A DNA stretch of 64,000 nucleotides from Exiguobacterium indicum HHS 31 (GCF_001939065.1 NZ_MPSZ01000002.1:219672-283671), one strand, 5' to 3'; positions 37,113 through 46,821 are shown, counted from the stretch's first letter. Made by a program: numbers and translations. The notes: generated by a model from the letters alone, not told the origin.

Positions 37113-38774
37113 ATGTTTTCAAGTACGGAACGGACAGCTTGGTTAGAAGAGATGGGACAAGAACTTTTAGACGTGCTCGTCATCGGGGGCGGTATCACGG
37201 GAGCCGGTATTTTACTTGACGCACAAAGTCGAGGCATGCGGACAGGATTGATCGAGATGCAGGACTTCGCCGAAGGGACATCGAGCCGATCGACGAAACT
37301 TGTCCATGGTGGATTGCGTTATCTGAAGCAGTTCGAAATCAAACTTGTTGCCGAAGTCGGAAAAGAACGTGCCATCGTGTATGAGAACGCCCCACACGTG
37401 ACGACGCCGGAGTGGATGATGCTTCCACTCGTCGAAGGCGGAACGTTCGGCAGCTTCTCGACATCGATCGGCTTACGCGTCTATGACCAGCTCGCAGGCG
37501 TCAAACGCAATGAACGCCGGACGATGCTCAGTAAAGAAGAAACATTACGTTACGAGCCACTATTACGTTCGGAACATTTAGTCGGTGGTGGTCGTTATGT
37601 CGAATATAAAACGGATGATGCCCGATTGACAGTCGAAGTCTTAAAGGCAGCCGTTGGTTACGGTGGACGTGCCGTCAACTATACGAAGGCTGAATCGCTC
37701 GTCTACCACAATGGAAAAGTTGTCGGTGTCGAAGTCCGTGACGTCTTAAGTGACAAAACGTATACGATTCGGGCGAAGAAAATCATCAATGCAACCGGTC
37801 CGTGGGTCGACGAACTACGTGAAAAAGATGGTTCGAAAGCTGGGAAATCGCTCCACCTGACGAAAGGGATTCATCTCGTCATCGATCAAGCGCATTTCCC
37901 ACTCCAACAGGCTGTTTATTTCGACGTTCCAGATGGTCGGATGATTTTTGCGATTCCACGCGAAGGGAAAACCTATGTCGGAACAACTGACACGAACTAT
38001 AAAGGAGATATTCTTGAGCCGGGTGTCACTGTCGAGGATCAGGATTATATCCTAGAGGCGACGAATCAAATGTTCAACGTCGAGTTACGACCTGAACACG
38101 TCGAATCGACATGGTCTGGACTACGCCCACTCATTCATGAAGATGGAAAGGACCCGAGTGAACTGTCTCGAAAAGATGAAATCTTCGTCTCGAAATCCGG
38201 TCTGATGTCAATCGCTGGTGGGAAGTTGACCGGGTACCGGAAGATGGCAGAACGAATTATCGATATGGTCGCAGACCAATTCAAGACAGAAGAAAATCGG
38301 ATTTACCTCGCTTCCCGTACGCACGATATCTTGCTTGGTGGTGGTCATCCACAAGGAAGTAAAGGATTTGCCCGCTACTTGAAAGAACAACAACCAAAAG
38401 GAGAAGCACTCGGATTGTCACCGAATGAGGCGACATGGCTCATCCAACGTTACGGTACGAATGTCGAACGTGTCTACGAATTGATTCGGACACGTGGTGA
38501 CGAGGCGGCTCGTTATCAATTACCGTTACACTGGTTCGGCGCCCTTCTATATGGATTAGAAGCTGAGCTCGTCATGCAACCCGGCGACTTCTTGAACCGT
38601 CGTGCCTCGGCCGTCTTCTTTGATTTCCCTCACGCTGAACAGTACGCAGATGGTGTTCTCGCCTTGATGCGTAGCGAACTCGGCTGGTCGGCAGAAGATG
38701 AAGCGAGAGCCAATGAAAGCATTCGTCGTGAATTTGATGCGGTCCGCGTCAAAGGACCTGTTCCACTTTCATAA
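37113..38774 (+). CDS. glpD: Aerobic glycerol-3-phosphate dehydrogenase
   Basis: A 553-residue FAD enzyme, close to B. subtilis GlpD (555). It oxidises glycerol-3-phosphate to dihydroxyacetone phosphate and passes electrons to menaquinone at the membrane. It shows the FAD motif VIGGGITGAGILLDAQSRG, RSTKLVHGGLRYL, TGPWVDEL and VGTTDTNYKGD. The ATG at 37113 follows GGGGGAAG; the frame extends back to 37062 but overlaps the upstream gene. No GlpP-type antiterminator leader is present, and glpF/glpK are absent here, unlike the usual Bacillus cluster. Confidence 0.95.
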   Translation: MFSSTERTAWLEEMGQELLDVLVIGGGITGAGILLDAQSRGMRTGLIEMQDFAEGTSSRSTKLVHGGLRYLKQFEIKLVAEVGKERAIVYENAPHVTTPEWMMLPLVEGGTFGSFSTSIGLRVYDQLAGVKRNERRTMLSKEETLRYEPLLRSEHLVGGGRYVEYKTDDARLTVEVLKAAVGYGGRAVNYTKAESLVYHNGKVVGVEVRDVLSDKTYTIRAKKIINATGPWVDELREKDGSKAGKSLHLTKGIHLVIDQAHFPLQQAVYFDVPDGRMIFAIPREGKTYVGTTDTNYKGDILEPGVTVEDQDYILEATNQMFNVELRPEHVESTWSGLRPLIHEDGKDPSELSRKDEIFVSKSGLMSIAGGKLTGYRKMAERIIDMVADQFKTEENRIYLASRTHDILLGGGHPQGSKGFARYLKEQQPKGEALGLSPNEATWLIQRYGTNVERVYELIRTRGDEAARYQLPLHWFGALLYGLEAELVMQPGDFLNRRASAVFFDFPHAEQYADGVLALMRSELGWSAEDEARANESIRREFDAVRVKGPVPLS

Positions 38775-38778
38775 CATC

Positions 38779-38815
38779 AGAAGACCCGATCGCCTTCAGG
38801 CGACCGGGTCTTCTT
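38779..38815. terminator. Hairpin between convergent glpD and permease genes
   Basis: AGAAGACCCG.TCGCC pairs with GGCGA.CGGGTCTTCT around TTCA. The T-tracts are short on both sides but the stem is long. Confidence 0.75.
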
Positions 38816-38820
38816 GCATG

Positions 38821-40257
38821 TTACTGTTCTTCTTTCGAAGCAGCGAGTTCCGCTGCCGGCATGTTGCCTGGGTGTAAATTCGAACTCTTACGTGCAAACG
38901 TAAAGTAAAGGACTAAACCAATAGCAAGCCAGATTCCAAAAGCAATCCATGTCTCGAGTTTCAAGTTGAACATCAAGAAAAGACATGCAGCGATTGCTGC
39001 GATCGGCACATATGGCATACCTGGACATTTGAACGCACGTGGGAGATCAGGCTGTGTCTTACGAAGAATCAAGACAGCAACAGAGATCAAGACGAATGCT
39101 GCGAGTGTACCCATGTTGACGAGGTTTGCGATGACATCGAGCGGAACGAATCCAGCAACGAGTGAGCTACCCAGTCCGATCATCCAAGTCGCCTTGAATG
39201 GTGTTTGGTACTTCGGATGCACTTCAGAGAACACTTTCGGGAACATTCCGTCACGCGAGATGGCGAATGCAAGACGCACCATTCCGTAAGTCATGACGAG
39301 AATGACTGTTGTGATCCCGAGGATCGCACCGAGATCGATGAATCCAGCTACCCAGCTTTGACCGGCCATTTGAATCGCAAGTGAGACTGGATGATCGACA
39401 CCAGCAAATTGTTGGTACGGTACGATACCCGTCATGATGGCTGCGACGATGACGTAAAGGACTGTACAAACAGCGAGTGAACCGATGATCCCGCGTGGCA
39501 AGTTTTTTTGCGGATCGCGGACTTCTTCAGCTGCTGATGTGACGGCATCAAAGCCGATGTACGCGAAGAAGACGATTGCGGCACCCGAGAAGACGCCTCC
39601 CCAACCAAATGGTGTGAACGGTGTCCAGTTCGATGGCTCAACGTAGCCGACACCAACAACGATGAAGAGAATGACGACTGCGACCTTGATGACGACCATG
39701 ATGTTGTTGACACGCTTCGTTTCCTTGATTCCCATCGACAACAATGCCGTAATGGCAAAGAGGATTAAGAATGCTGGAAGGTTGAAGTATGTCTTGGCTC
39801 CTTCGACTGCTCCAGGAGCTGCTGATAAGGCTGTTGGCACATGGATGTTGAATCCTGCAAGTAAGGACTGGAAGTATCCAGACCATCCAGCTGCAACGGC
39901 ACTCGAGGCGAGTCCATATTCGAGGATCAAGTTCCAACCGATGATCCAAGCGAAGATCTCACCCATTGTCGCATACGTGTACGTATAGACGGATCCACTG
40001 ACCGGAATCGTTGATGCGAATTCAGCGTAAGCAAGAGCAGCTAGACCACAGGCGATGGCAGATAGAATGAATGATACGATAAGTCCTGGTCCTGCAGTCA
40101 ATGCTCCTGTTCCCGTCAAAACGAAGATTCCGGTTCCGATGATGGCGCCAATTCCTAAAAACGTTAAATCCATCGCGCCAAGATTTCGAGCAAGTCCACT
40201 GTTTCGTTTACTTGCAGCAATCATAGCGGAAACATCTTTTTTCCGCGTCAAGCTCAT
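38821..40257 (-). CDS. Amino-acid permease, CAT/YfnA type
   Basis: A 478-residue APC-superfamily permease with 12 helices. MDLTFLGIGAIIGTGIFVL, GFDAVTSAAEEVRDPQKNLPRGI and FAISRDGMFP mark the cationic-amino-acid-transporter group that includes B. subtilis YfnA and BcaP, which accept branched-chain or other neutral amino acids. Substrate undefined. A TATAAT box (40362-40367) and a partial cre lie upstream. Confidence 0.88.
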   Translation of the reverse strand: MSLTRKKDVSAMIAASKRNSGLARNLGAMDLTFLGIGAIIGTGIFVLTGTGALTAGPGLIVSFILSAIACGLAALAYAEFASTIPVSGSVYTYTYATMGEIFAWIIGWNLILEYGLASSAVAAGWSGYFQSLLAGFNIHVPTALSAAPGAVEGAKTYFNLPAFLILFAITALLSMGIKETKRVNNIMVVIKVAVVILFIVVGVGYVEPSNWTPFTPFGWGGVFSGAAIVFFAYIGFDAVTSAAEEVRDPQKNLPRGIIGSLAVCTVLYVIVAAIMTGIVPYQQFAGVDHPVSLAIQMAGQSWVAGFIDLGAILGITTVILVMTYGMVRLAFAISRDGMFPKVFSEVHPKYQTPFKATWMIGLGSSLVAGFVPLDVIANLVNMGTLAAFVLISVAVLILRKTQPDLPRAFKCPGMPYVPIAAIAACLFLMFNLKLETWIAFGIWLAIGLVLYFTFARKSSNLHPGNMPAAELAASKEEQ

Positions 40258-40361
40258 GATGTACTTCCCCCTATGCCTCTTTTGATTTGTCCTACGGAGC
40301 GAGTCGTCCGTAAGAACTTAATCAAAAATTTACGAAGTTTTCTGATAAATTGATATAGGTC

Positions 40362-40395
40362 ATTATACCTATTTCTATTTTGTTGAACGCTTTCA
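40362..40395 (-). promoter_or_regulatory. Permease promoter with partial cre site
   Basis: TATAAT (40362-40367, - strand) inside a small inverted repeat. ATGAAAGCGTTCAAC (40382-40396) matches 12 of 14 cre positions and lies over the expected -35 region; no good -35 is seen. Confidence 0.4.
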
Positions 40396-40416
40396 TTCGT
40401 TAAACAAAAAAATCTG

Positions 40417-40480
40417 TACAAAAAAGATGGATATGTAACACATGTTACACACCCATCTAATAAGCCTCTGTTTATTAGGT
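40417..40480 (-). terminator. Double hairpin terminator after the DUF2252 gene
   Basis: A first hairpin CTAATAA/TTATTAG (40458-40480) is followed by a longer nested one (AGATGG.TGTAAC / GTTACA.CCATCT) ending in six T at 40417-40422. Confidence 0.75.
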
Positions 40481-40482
40481 TT

Positions 40483-41778
40483 TTAAATTGTTTTTCGGGT
40501 CTTCATCCACTCTAAAAACACTTGGTAATCCAGCTTTGTTCGTGTCACGTAGGCTTCTGACCAACGCTCGATTTGCTCTAAAAAAGCGGTGTCCGAAACA
40601 CCAATGGCTTGGATGATTTCAACATCCGCATGATGTGTCAAAATTTTTTCTTTAATCCCGGCGTCCTGATCCGCCCGCGCATGGATTTTCGCGGTAATTT
40701 GACCTTGAATACACAACACGTTCTCAAGGTCTTCCTGACTTTTGATATGCTTTGCTTTTAGTTTTTTCTTATATGGCGAGCGCTCACGTACATAATATTC
40801 CTTTTTTTCAATCGTCAGATAACCAAGATATGGATCTTCATGTGCCTGCATCGCTTTTTGGGACGTGATGACCCGTCGACCTTGATGGACAGCTTCTGTT
40901 TCCGGGCGATAAACGGGCAGGAATAACGAAGGGACGGACGTTTGCGCTTGTTTCATCTCAAGAATCAAATCTTCTTCTCCGCCTTCGCCCTCAATCAGAA
41001 TGTAATAGCGCTCAAGACCAATCGATGCCGTTCCACTGTCTAGCTTCCGCACGATATCCTTAATCGTATAGAACGATTCGTCACGACGATCCTCGGCATC
41101 AATCGTCTCGATATAGGAGGACCAAGCAGACTCGATTGCTGATCGTGTCGCGTCATCTACCGCTGCCATATCCGGTAATGTACAAAAACGTCTCACGCCA
41201 TCCACCAGTTCCGTCCGCTCCCCCATTAATTCCTCACGTTTCTTTTCTGCTTTTTTGATCAACTTCTTGATTGGTCCTTTCGTATTATCCCGCGTAAAAC
41301 AGACATCACTCGGATCTTTTCCGAGAGCGTACTTTTTTAAATCGTGTAAGTATTCCAGGACATAATTTCGAATCGCAGGAGTCGGATTGTATCCTGCCTC
41401 TTCAGCGAACAACCGGACGGAGACCGCCATGCGAATCAAATCGTATAGATAAGATCCTAAGTACCCTTCATCAAAGTCATTGACGTCGTAGATGATATCT
41501 CCCTTCGCATTGCCATGGACACCGAAATTCTCAAAATGAAGATCTCCCTGAATCCACGTCGGTTTATCAAGAGGCGTATCAAAACCAAGGGGGATTCGCG
41601 TCACGTCATAATAAAACAGATGCGAACTCCCACGGAAAAAGCGAAACGGACTCAAGCTCATCTTGTCGTACTTTTCCTGACGTGCTTGCTCATCGAGCTG
41701 ACGGATTTCGTGATCGTAGAAATCAAGCACCTTCGCAATCGTCATTTGTCGAATCTCTTCATATACAGGTCGAAACAT
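40483..41778 (-). CDS. DUF2252 kinase-like protein
   Basis: A 431-residue soluble protein of the DUF2252 family. The core motifs WIQGDLHFENFGVHG and YDVNDFDEGY resemble the catalytic loop and metal site of aminoglycoside-phosphotransferase-like kinases; FFRGSSHLFYYD near the N-terminus is also typical. Biochemical function is unknown. I start it at the ATG at 41778 (MFRPVYEE), 6 bases after GGGAGAG. It is alone, with terminators on each side. Confidence 0.88.
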   Translation of the reverse strand: MFRPVYEEIRQMTIAKVLDFYDHEIRQLDEQARQEKYDKMSLSPFRFFRGSSHLFYYDVTRIPLGFDTPLDKPTWIQGDLHFENFGVHGNAKGDIIYDVNDFDEGYLGSYLYDLIRMAVSVRLFAEEAGYNPTPAIRNYVLEYLHDLKKYALGKDPSDVCFTRDNTKGPIKKLIKKAEKKREELMGERTELVDGVRRFCTLPDMAAVDDATRSAIESAWSSYIETIDAEDRRDESFYTIKDIVRKLDSGTASIGLERYYILIEGEGGEEDLILEMKQAQTSVPSLFLPVYRPETEAVHQGRRVITSQKAMQAHEDPYLGYLTIEKKEYYVRERSPYKKKLKAKHIKSQEDLENVLCIQGQITAKIHARADQDAGIKEKILTHHADVEIIQAIGVSDTAFLEQIERWSEAYVTRTKLDYQVFLEWMKTRKTI

Positions 41779-41800
41779 TCGATTCTCTCCCTTCCATTTG

Positions 41801-41838
41801 AAAAAAAGAGCAGTCAAAACGAAATCGTTTGACTGCTC
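41801..41838 (-). terminator. msrAB terminator
   Basis: GAGCAGTCAAA pairs with TTTGACTGCTC, followed by seven T on the - strand. Confidence 0.92.
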
Positions 41839-41846
41839 CTTACATG

Positions 41847-42794
41847 TTACTCGAAATGTTTTTTATATTCCCCATATCCTGCCGAATCAAGCTCTTCAAG
41901 TGGAATAAATCGTAATGCTGCTGAGTTGATACAATAGCGAAGACCACCAAGTTCTGTCGGACCATCATCGAAGATATGACCGAGGTGACTATCCGCATTC
42001 GCAGAACGCACTTCCGTCCGCGTCATCCCGTGACTCGTATCGAGTTCGACTTCCATCTTGTCTTCTGAGATGGGTTTAGCGAAGCTCGGCCAACCGCAGT
42101 TTGACTGGAACTTATCTTTTGATGTGAAGAGTGGTGTACCATCGACGATATCGACGTACAGTCCTGGACGTTCTTCATCCCAGTATTCGTTACGGAAAGC
42201 GGGTTCTGTCCCGTTCTCTTGTGTGACTTTATACTGAATTGGTGTCAGACGCTCTTTCAATTCTTTTTCCTTACCGTGGTCCTTCCACGCTTCTTTGATG
42301 AATTTCGCGCGACCTGAGCCGACACTATACATCTGATAACGGAACGGATTCTTTTTATAATAATCTTGGTGATATTCTTCGGCTGGCCAAAACGGCTTTT
42401 CTGGACGAATCTCTACCGCGACTGGACGCGAGAAGCGTCCTGATGCGTCAAGCGCTGCTTTCGAACGTTCAGCTGCTTCACACTGTGCTTCATCGACATA
42501 AAAGATAGCCGGTTGGTATGATTCACCACGGTCATTGAATTGACCTCCACCATCTGTCGGATCGATTTGACGCCAGAAGATATCGAGTAATTCTTCGTAC
42601 GTAATGACGGACGGATCGTACGTGACTTCAACCGCCTCCAAGTGACCTGTCGTTTCCGAACAGACCTCTTTATAAGTCGGGTTCTCTGTATGACCACCGG
42701 TATATCCTGAAATGACCTGCTCTACCCCATCATATTTATGGAATGGCTTGACCATGCACCAGAAACAACCACCTGCAAATATTGCTTTTGCCAT
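41847..42794 (-). CDS. msrAB: Fused methionine sulfoxide reductase MsrA-MsrB
   Basis: A 315-residue bifunctional repair enzyme. The N-terminal MsrA domain (about 1-155) has the catalytic GGCFWC (C10) and reduces the S-epimer of methionine sulfoxide. The C-terminal MsrB domain (about 175-312) has [18 protein letters not shown] and the catalytic Cys in RYCINSAAL (C288) and reduces the R-epimer. No zinc CxxC pairs are seen in MsrB. Such fusions occur in streptococci and Neisseria; B. subtilis encodes the two separately. It is cytoplasmic, with no signal peptide. Confidence 0.95.
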   Translation of the reverse strand: MAKAIFAGGCFWCMVKPFHKYDGVEQVISGYTGGHTENPTYKEVCSETTGHLEAVEVTYDPSVITYEELLDIFWRQIDPTDGGGQFNDRGESYQPAIFYVDEAQCEAAERSKAALDASGRFSRPVAVEIRPEKPFWPAEEYHQDYYKKNPFRYQMYSVGSGRAKFIKEAWKDHGKEKELKERLTPIQYKVTQENGTEPAFRNEYWDEERPGLYVDIVDGTPLFTSKDKFQSNCGWPSFAKPISEDKMEVELDTSHGMTRTEVRSANADSHLGHIFDDGPTELGGLRYCINSAALRFIPLEELDSAGYGEYKKHFE

Positions 42795-42863
42795 CTATCT
42801 TCCCCTCCTCTGTATGTGTCTATTTTACCGCGTTCAGAGAATGGACTCGACTTTCCTGCTCAT

Positions 42864-43046
42864 TCAATCCTCTGGGTTCGCTTTTAGACGACGCATGACG
42901 AAGTAAATCGCCGCAAAGACAAGGAGAAGTCCTCCAAGCGAATACCAGATGTTATTCAAACGATAAATCATTTGGTATAAGGCTAGCGTCACAAGCAATA
43001 ATGCGATCGGTAAGAAGGCACGCTTAAAGTGGTACCAGTAATTCAC
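42864..43046 (-). CDS. Small two-helix membrane protein
   Basis: A 60-residue protein from a GTG at 43046, 8 bases after AGGAGG (an ATG at 43073 lacks a site). It has two hydrophobic segments (about 10-28 and 35-51) and a charged tail RRLKANPED. I recognise no family. Strong ribosome binding site and clean placement support it. Confidence 0.6.
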   Translation of the reverse strand: MNYWYHFKRAFLPIALLLVTLALYQMIYRLNNIWYSLGGLLLVFAAIYFVMRRLKANPED

Positions 43047-43091
43047 GAAGATCGCCTCCTGTTTTTCTTTCATCTTACTTGAAGCGACATC

Positions 43092-43120
43092 TAAAAAGCC
43101 ACCTTCATTTGAAGGTGGCT
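43092..43120 (-). terminator. lysP-like gene terminator
   Basis: GAGCCACCTTC pairs with GAAGGTGGCTTTTT on the - strand. Confidence 0.88.
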
Positions 43121-43126
43121 CAATGA

Positions 43127-44608
43127 TTAAGATTGACGTGGATGTTCCGGGAAGTCCATCTCGTCATAACGAACGATTGACGTCCGGTTTTTGAATTTAT
43201 GTCCTAACCAGAAGGCAAGGAATAATGGAATACCAACATACGTTGCGGCAATTCCGACCCAATCAATTTGATCAGCGAGGAATGCGGCATAGTTTTGACC
43301 GACGATGACGAGGAAACAAAGACCGAAGGCGAACAGCGGACCGAATGGGAACGCTGGTGCAACATATGGTAAGTCTTTCAACGAGTGACCTTGTGCAAGG
43401 AATCCTTTACGGAAACGATAGTGACTGATCGCAATCCCGAGCCATGCGATGAAGCCTGTCATACCGGAAGCATTGAGTAACCACAAGTAGACTTGTCCAC
43501 CAAACATCGACGTCAAGAAACAGAGAGCACCGACCGCACCTGTTGCAAGCAAAGCGTTACGCGGTACACCGTTTTTCGATACTTTCGCGAACAACTTCGG
43601 TGCATCCCCTTGACGCGCCAGTGTGTACAGCATCCGTGTCGAAGCATACATACCTGAGTTTCCGGCAGATAAAACAGACGTCAAGATGACGGCGTTCATG
43701 AGTGCTGCTGAGAACGCAAGACCTGCTTTTTCAAAGACGAGCGTAAACGGACTAACCGCTACGTCCGTAATGTCATTCGAAACCAAGTTCGGACTTGTAT
43801 ACGGAATGAGCATTCCGATGACGAAAATCGCGAAGACGTAGAAAAGCAAGATGCGCCAGAAGACTTGTTTGACTGCTTTTGGAACATTCTTTTTCGGATC
43901 TTCCGATTCACCCGCTGCAATCCCGACCAGTTCTGTACCTTGGAAACTGAATCCGGCAACGAGAATGATACCGATGACGGCAGGAATCCCACCGACGAAC
44001 GGCGCATCGCCAAGAGCAAAGTTTTTAAATCCAACCGGTGGCTCCGATGTAAAGACACCGAAAATCATCGCAACACCGACGACTAAGAAGACGATAACGG
44101 TAACGACTTTAATCATGGCGAACCAATACTCCGCTTCTCCGAATCCTTTAACGGAGAAGTAGTTCAAGCCAATCATGAGTAAGAGGAACAAAGCACTGAA
44201 ATAAAATCCAGGAACGTCCGGGAACCAATACGTCATAACAATTTGTGCTGCGACGAGTTCGACTGCGATCGTGACTGCCCAGTTGTACCAGTAGTTCCAG
44301 CCAAGTGCAAAGCCGAATGATGGATCGACGAATTTCGTTCCATATGTCGAGAAGGATCCAGCGACCGGCATGTACGCCGCCATTTCACCAAGACTTGTCA
44401 TCAGGAAGTAGACCATCAGACCAACGATTGCATACGATAGGAGCGCCCCACCTGGTCCTGCTGCTGCGACGGAAGCACCGGACGCAATGAAGAGTCCTGT
44501 TCCGATTGCCCCACCGATGGCGATCATCGACATATGACGGGCTTGTAATCCACGTTTTAATCCTTCTGCTGTCGAATCTGTTGTTTGTTTTACATCTAGA
44601 TTGTTCAT
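43127..44608 (-). CDS. lysP: Lysine-specific permease (LysP type)
   Basis: A 493-residue, twelve-helix APC-family amino-acid permease. It shows GLQARHMSMIAIGGAIGTGLF, FQGTELVGIAAGESEDPKKNVPKAV and GNSGMYASTRMLYTLA. The lysine riboswitch directly upstream identifies the likely substrate. I start it at the ATG at 44608 (MNNLDVKQ); the ribosome binding site (GAGAGAAG) is weaker than its neighbours'. The longer frame to 44668 runs into the riboswitch terminator. Confidence 0.88.
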   Translation of the reverse strand: MNNLDVKQTTDSTAEGLKRGLQARHMSMIAIGGAIGTGLFIASGASVAAAGPGGALLSYAIVGLMVYFLMTSLGEMAAYMPVAGSFSTYGTKFVDPSFGFALGWNYWYNWAVTIAVELVAAQIVMTYWFPDVPGFYFSALFLLLMIGLNYFSVKGFGEAEYWFAMIKVVTVIVFLVVGVAMIFGVFTSEPPVGFKNFALGDAPFVGGIPAVIGIILVAGFSFQGTELVGIAAGESEDPKKNVPKAVKQVFWRILLFYVFAIFVIGMLIPYTSPNLVSNDITDVAVSPFTLVFEKAGLAFSAALMNAVILTSVLSAGNSGMYASTRMLYTLARQGDAPKLFAKVSKNGVPRNALLATGAVGALCFLTSMFGGQVYLWLLNASGMTGFIAWLGIAISHYRFRKGFLAQGHSLKDLPYVAPAFPFGPLFAFGLCFLVIVGQNYAAFLADQIDWVGIAATYVGIPLFLAFWLGHKFKNRTSIVRYDEMDFPEHPRQS

Positions 44609-44665
44609 TTCGTTCGCTTCTCTCTGTTTAGATTTTTTGAGAGGACACTTTTTGAATGAAAAAAA

Positions 44666-44705
44666 CAAAAAGCGTCCTCATCTTCCAGATGGAAGATGAG
44701 AACGC
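44666..44705 (-). terminator. Riboswitch-controlled terminator before lysP
   Basis: GCGTTCTCATCTTCC pairs with GGAAGATGAGGACGC around ATCT, followed by five T, a G and seven T on the - strand. It lies between the aptamer and the start codon. Confidence 0.92.
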
Positions 44706-44740
44706 AACATAATAAAATGGATGCGCCTCATTCTACCGTC

Positions 44741-44927
44741 GTGAAAGATAGCTCTCCACAAGTAAGTGATACCCGACTTGTGACAGTATTAGACCTATTC
44801 GATCTAATCCCAATCGATCATCTTCAAAGCGATGATTGATTTCGGCAATTCTTCCTTTCAGGTCACTTCATCTGTCGCTTGACGACATCCGTAACCGTAC
44901 TCTTAAGAACTGCAACCTCCATCCCAC
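44741..44927 (-). promoter_or_regulatory. Lysine riboswitch (L box) aptamer
   Basis: Conserved blocks on the - strand, in order: GGAGGTTGCAG, AAGAGTA, GACCTGAAAGGAAG, TTGCCGAAATC, ATTGGGATTAG, ACTGTCACAAG and TTGTGGAGAGCTATC. The P1 stem pairs GTGGGATGG with CTATC.TTCAC. Order and spacing fit the L box. Lysine should promote the terminator at 44666-44705. Confidence 0.92.
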
Positions 44928-44968
44928 TGGTTGAGTGAGAACTGAATTAAGTTAGTTATTACTACGCC

Positions 44969-44998
44969 ATATTACACAAAACGCCACGAAATTGTCAA
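44969..44998 (-). promoter_or_regulatory. lysP promoter
   Basis: Consensus TTGACA and TAATAT, 18 bases apart, 42 bases before the aptamer. Confidence 0.75.
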
Positions 44999-45044
44999 TT
45001 GCCTTTTTCGAATCTGGGGTAGTAGATGGTAAAAATCCGATATG

Positions 45045-45058
45045 TTTAGTACACTAAA
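45045..45058 (+). promoter_or_regulatory. Palindromic operator candidate before marR
   Basis: TTTAGT-AC-ACTAAA, a perfect inverted repeat 37 bases before the marR start. MarR proteins commonly bind such sites to repress themselves. Confidence 0.5.
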
Positions 45059-45094
45059 TGGTAGAAGTCCACTGAGAGAAAGGATGCTGCTTGC

Positions 45095-45550
45095 ATGCCA
45101 CAGGAACGTGATTTGCTAACTTATCGACTCGAAGAACAAATGCGTGTCATTCTTCGTACCCTGCGACGTGAACTTAACCGGCTATTTGAAGGAACGGCGA
45201 CCCGGAGTGAATTTTTCATCTTACGAAGCCTTTCTGAAAATGGACCTCAGCGCCCGACGCTTCTCGCGGAACAATTTGAGCTCGCGACGAGTCAAGTCAC
45301 TGCTTTAACGGATAAGCTGTATAAACAAGGATACGTCACACGGACACGTTCGACGGAAGATCGTCGTTCGATCGTCCTCGCTTTGACGGAGGACGGGGAA
45401 CGTGCATTTCGAGATCTCGAAATCGTTCGGAAAAACTATTTACAAGATCGCTTCGGTACATTGACGGAAGAAGAGCTCGAAACGATGATTCGTGTCTTTG
45501 ATAAAATTTTACAGACGATGGATGAAGATACTCTTACTTCATCTTCTTAA
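45095..45550 (+). CDS. MarR-family transcriptional regulator
   Basis: A 151-residue winged-helix regulator. The recognition region LAEQFELATSQVTALTDKL and the wing RTRSTEDRRSIVLALTEDG are typical. No conserved Cys is seen, so it probably senses a small ligand. GAAAGGAT lies 9 bases before the ATG. It has its own terminator and no obvious co-transcribed target; the palindrome at 45045-45058 suggests autoregulation. Confidence 0.9.
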   Translation: MPQERDLLTYRLEEQMRVILRTLRRELNRLFEGTATRSEFFILRSLSENGPQRPTLLAEQFELATSQVTALTDKLYKQGYVTRTRSTEDRRSIVLALTEDGERAFRDLEIVRKNYLQDRFGTLTEEELETMIRVFDKILQTMDEDTLTSSS

Positions 45551-45577
45551 AAACGGTAGATTTTCTACCGTTTTTTC
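45549..45577 (+). terminator. marR terminator
   Basis: AAAACGGTAGA pairs with TCTACCGTTTT, T-run. Confidence 0.92.
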
Positions 45578-45678
45578 TATTTTGTCTAAAGATTTCTCTA
45601 TGTCTAACCGTTATCTACTTGAGTATACTGGAAGTATATATATGGAAATCTGTTAGCTGGGGGAGTTGGGAGGATTTG

Positions 45679-46779
45679 TTGGCCATCATGAATCAATTCA
45701 TCATTAACTTTTGTCTACTGTTCACAACGATTACTCTCTTGTTCTTACCGTTTCGGAATCAACCGCGTATTTCATTGAACTCCAAATGGAGCATTCGACT
45801 TATACTCGGAGCAGTCTTTGGTCTGATTGCGGTCTTATTAATGTTCAATGGGATCCAAATCGATGTCGCCCGTGTTGATTTACGTATCGTTCCCGTCGCG
45901 ATCGCCATGCTGTTCGGTGGTTTCCCAAGCGCCATCGTTGCAGGAGCAATGATCATCGGAACACGTTACTTTTTAACACCAGTTGATCAAATGGAAGGAT
46001 TTTATTTATCTACGCTGATCATCGTCTTATTCATCACGACGATTGGGATCATTCGTCGATTCGTCCATGTCTCGATGCGTCATTTTCAACTTATGGTGTT
46101 GGTCGGTATTCTCTATTCGTTACCCGCCATCTACATCCTGACGCACAGCTGGTCGACATTCTTTAAAATCTCGATTGCGTACGTCTTCTTTAATTTATTA
46201 GCTGGCTTTGTTGCCTTTCGATTACTGACGGAATTACGCCGTCACTTTGAAAACATCCAGTATCAGCAGAAACTCGCTATGACAGATGCTTTGACAGGAC
46301 TCGCCAATCGCCGTCGTCTGGATGACTCGCTATCACTTGTCGGTTCGACCGATCAAGGCTATTCACTTGTGCTCATCGATATCGATTTCTTCAAGCATGT
46401 CAATGATACATATGGTCATGATGCGGGCGATGATGTGTTACGCCAACTCGGCATGACTCTCGCTTCCTTGACGCGTCCAGACGACCTCGTCGGGCGGTAC
46501 GGTGGTGAAGAATTTTTAATCATCTTACCAAGTACTTCGGCGAAAGAAGCGCAAAAAATAGCAGAACTAGCTCGGTTGACGGTCGCACGTAACCTGTTCC
46601 CGACATCAGATGTACCTGATCTGCAAATCACGATCTCACTTGGGATTTCACATTCTAGTGGTTCGCACACGTCACTTGAAGCATTACAACAGGCAGATAA
46701 AGCGTTGTATTACTCAAAAGAAAGCGGACGGAACCGGAGTACGATTTATTCGAAAGAACTTGCATTCCGACAAGCTTAA
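45679..46779 (+). CDS. Membrane diguanylate cyclase (5TMR-LYT + GGDEF)
   Basis: About 366 residues. The N-terminal half has five or six membrane helices of the LytS-like 5TM type (with VPVAIAMLFGGFPSAIVAG). The C-terminal GGDEF domain (about 205-360) has the active-site RYGGEEF and MTDALTGLANRR, so it should make cyclic di-GMP. The start is uncertain: the TTG at 45679 has GGGAGG 5 bases upstream, while the first ATG (45688) is 14 bases from it. No EAL domain is present. Confidence 0.88.
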   Translation: MAIMNQFIINFCLLFTTITLLFLPFRNQPRISLNSKWSIRLILGAVFGLIAVLLMFNGIQIDVARVDLRIVPVAIAMLFGGFPSAIVAGAMIIGTRYFLTPVDQMEGFYLSTLIIVLFITTIGIIRRFVHVSMRHFQLMVLVGILYSLPAIYILTHSWSTFFKISIAYVFFNLLAGFVAFRLLTELRRHFENIQYQQKLAMTDALTGLANRRRLDDSLSLVGSTDQGYSLVLIDIDFFKHVNDTYGHDAGDDVLRQLGMTLASLTRPDDLVGRYGGEEFLIILPSTSAKEAQKIAELARLTVARNLFPTSDVPDLQITISLGISHSSGSHTSLEALQQADKALYYSKESGRNRSTIYSKELAFRQA

Positions 46780-46785
46780 ACTAAT

Positions 46786-46815
46786 TGGACACTTCCGTAG
46801 GGGAGTGTCTTTTTT
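46786..46815 (+). terminator. Diguanylate cyclase gene terminator
   Basis: GACACTTCC pairs with GGGAGTGTC, then six T. Confidence 0.9.
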
Positions 46816-46821
46816 ACGTCT

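Noticed and set aside
44609..44668. N-terminal extension of the LysP-like permease
   Set aside because: It runs through the riboswitch terminator stem and its T-run.
45045..45058. marR palindrome as a promoter element
   Set aside because: No -35 or -10 pair with proper spacing could be built around it, so I list it only as an operator candidate.
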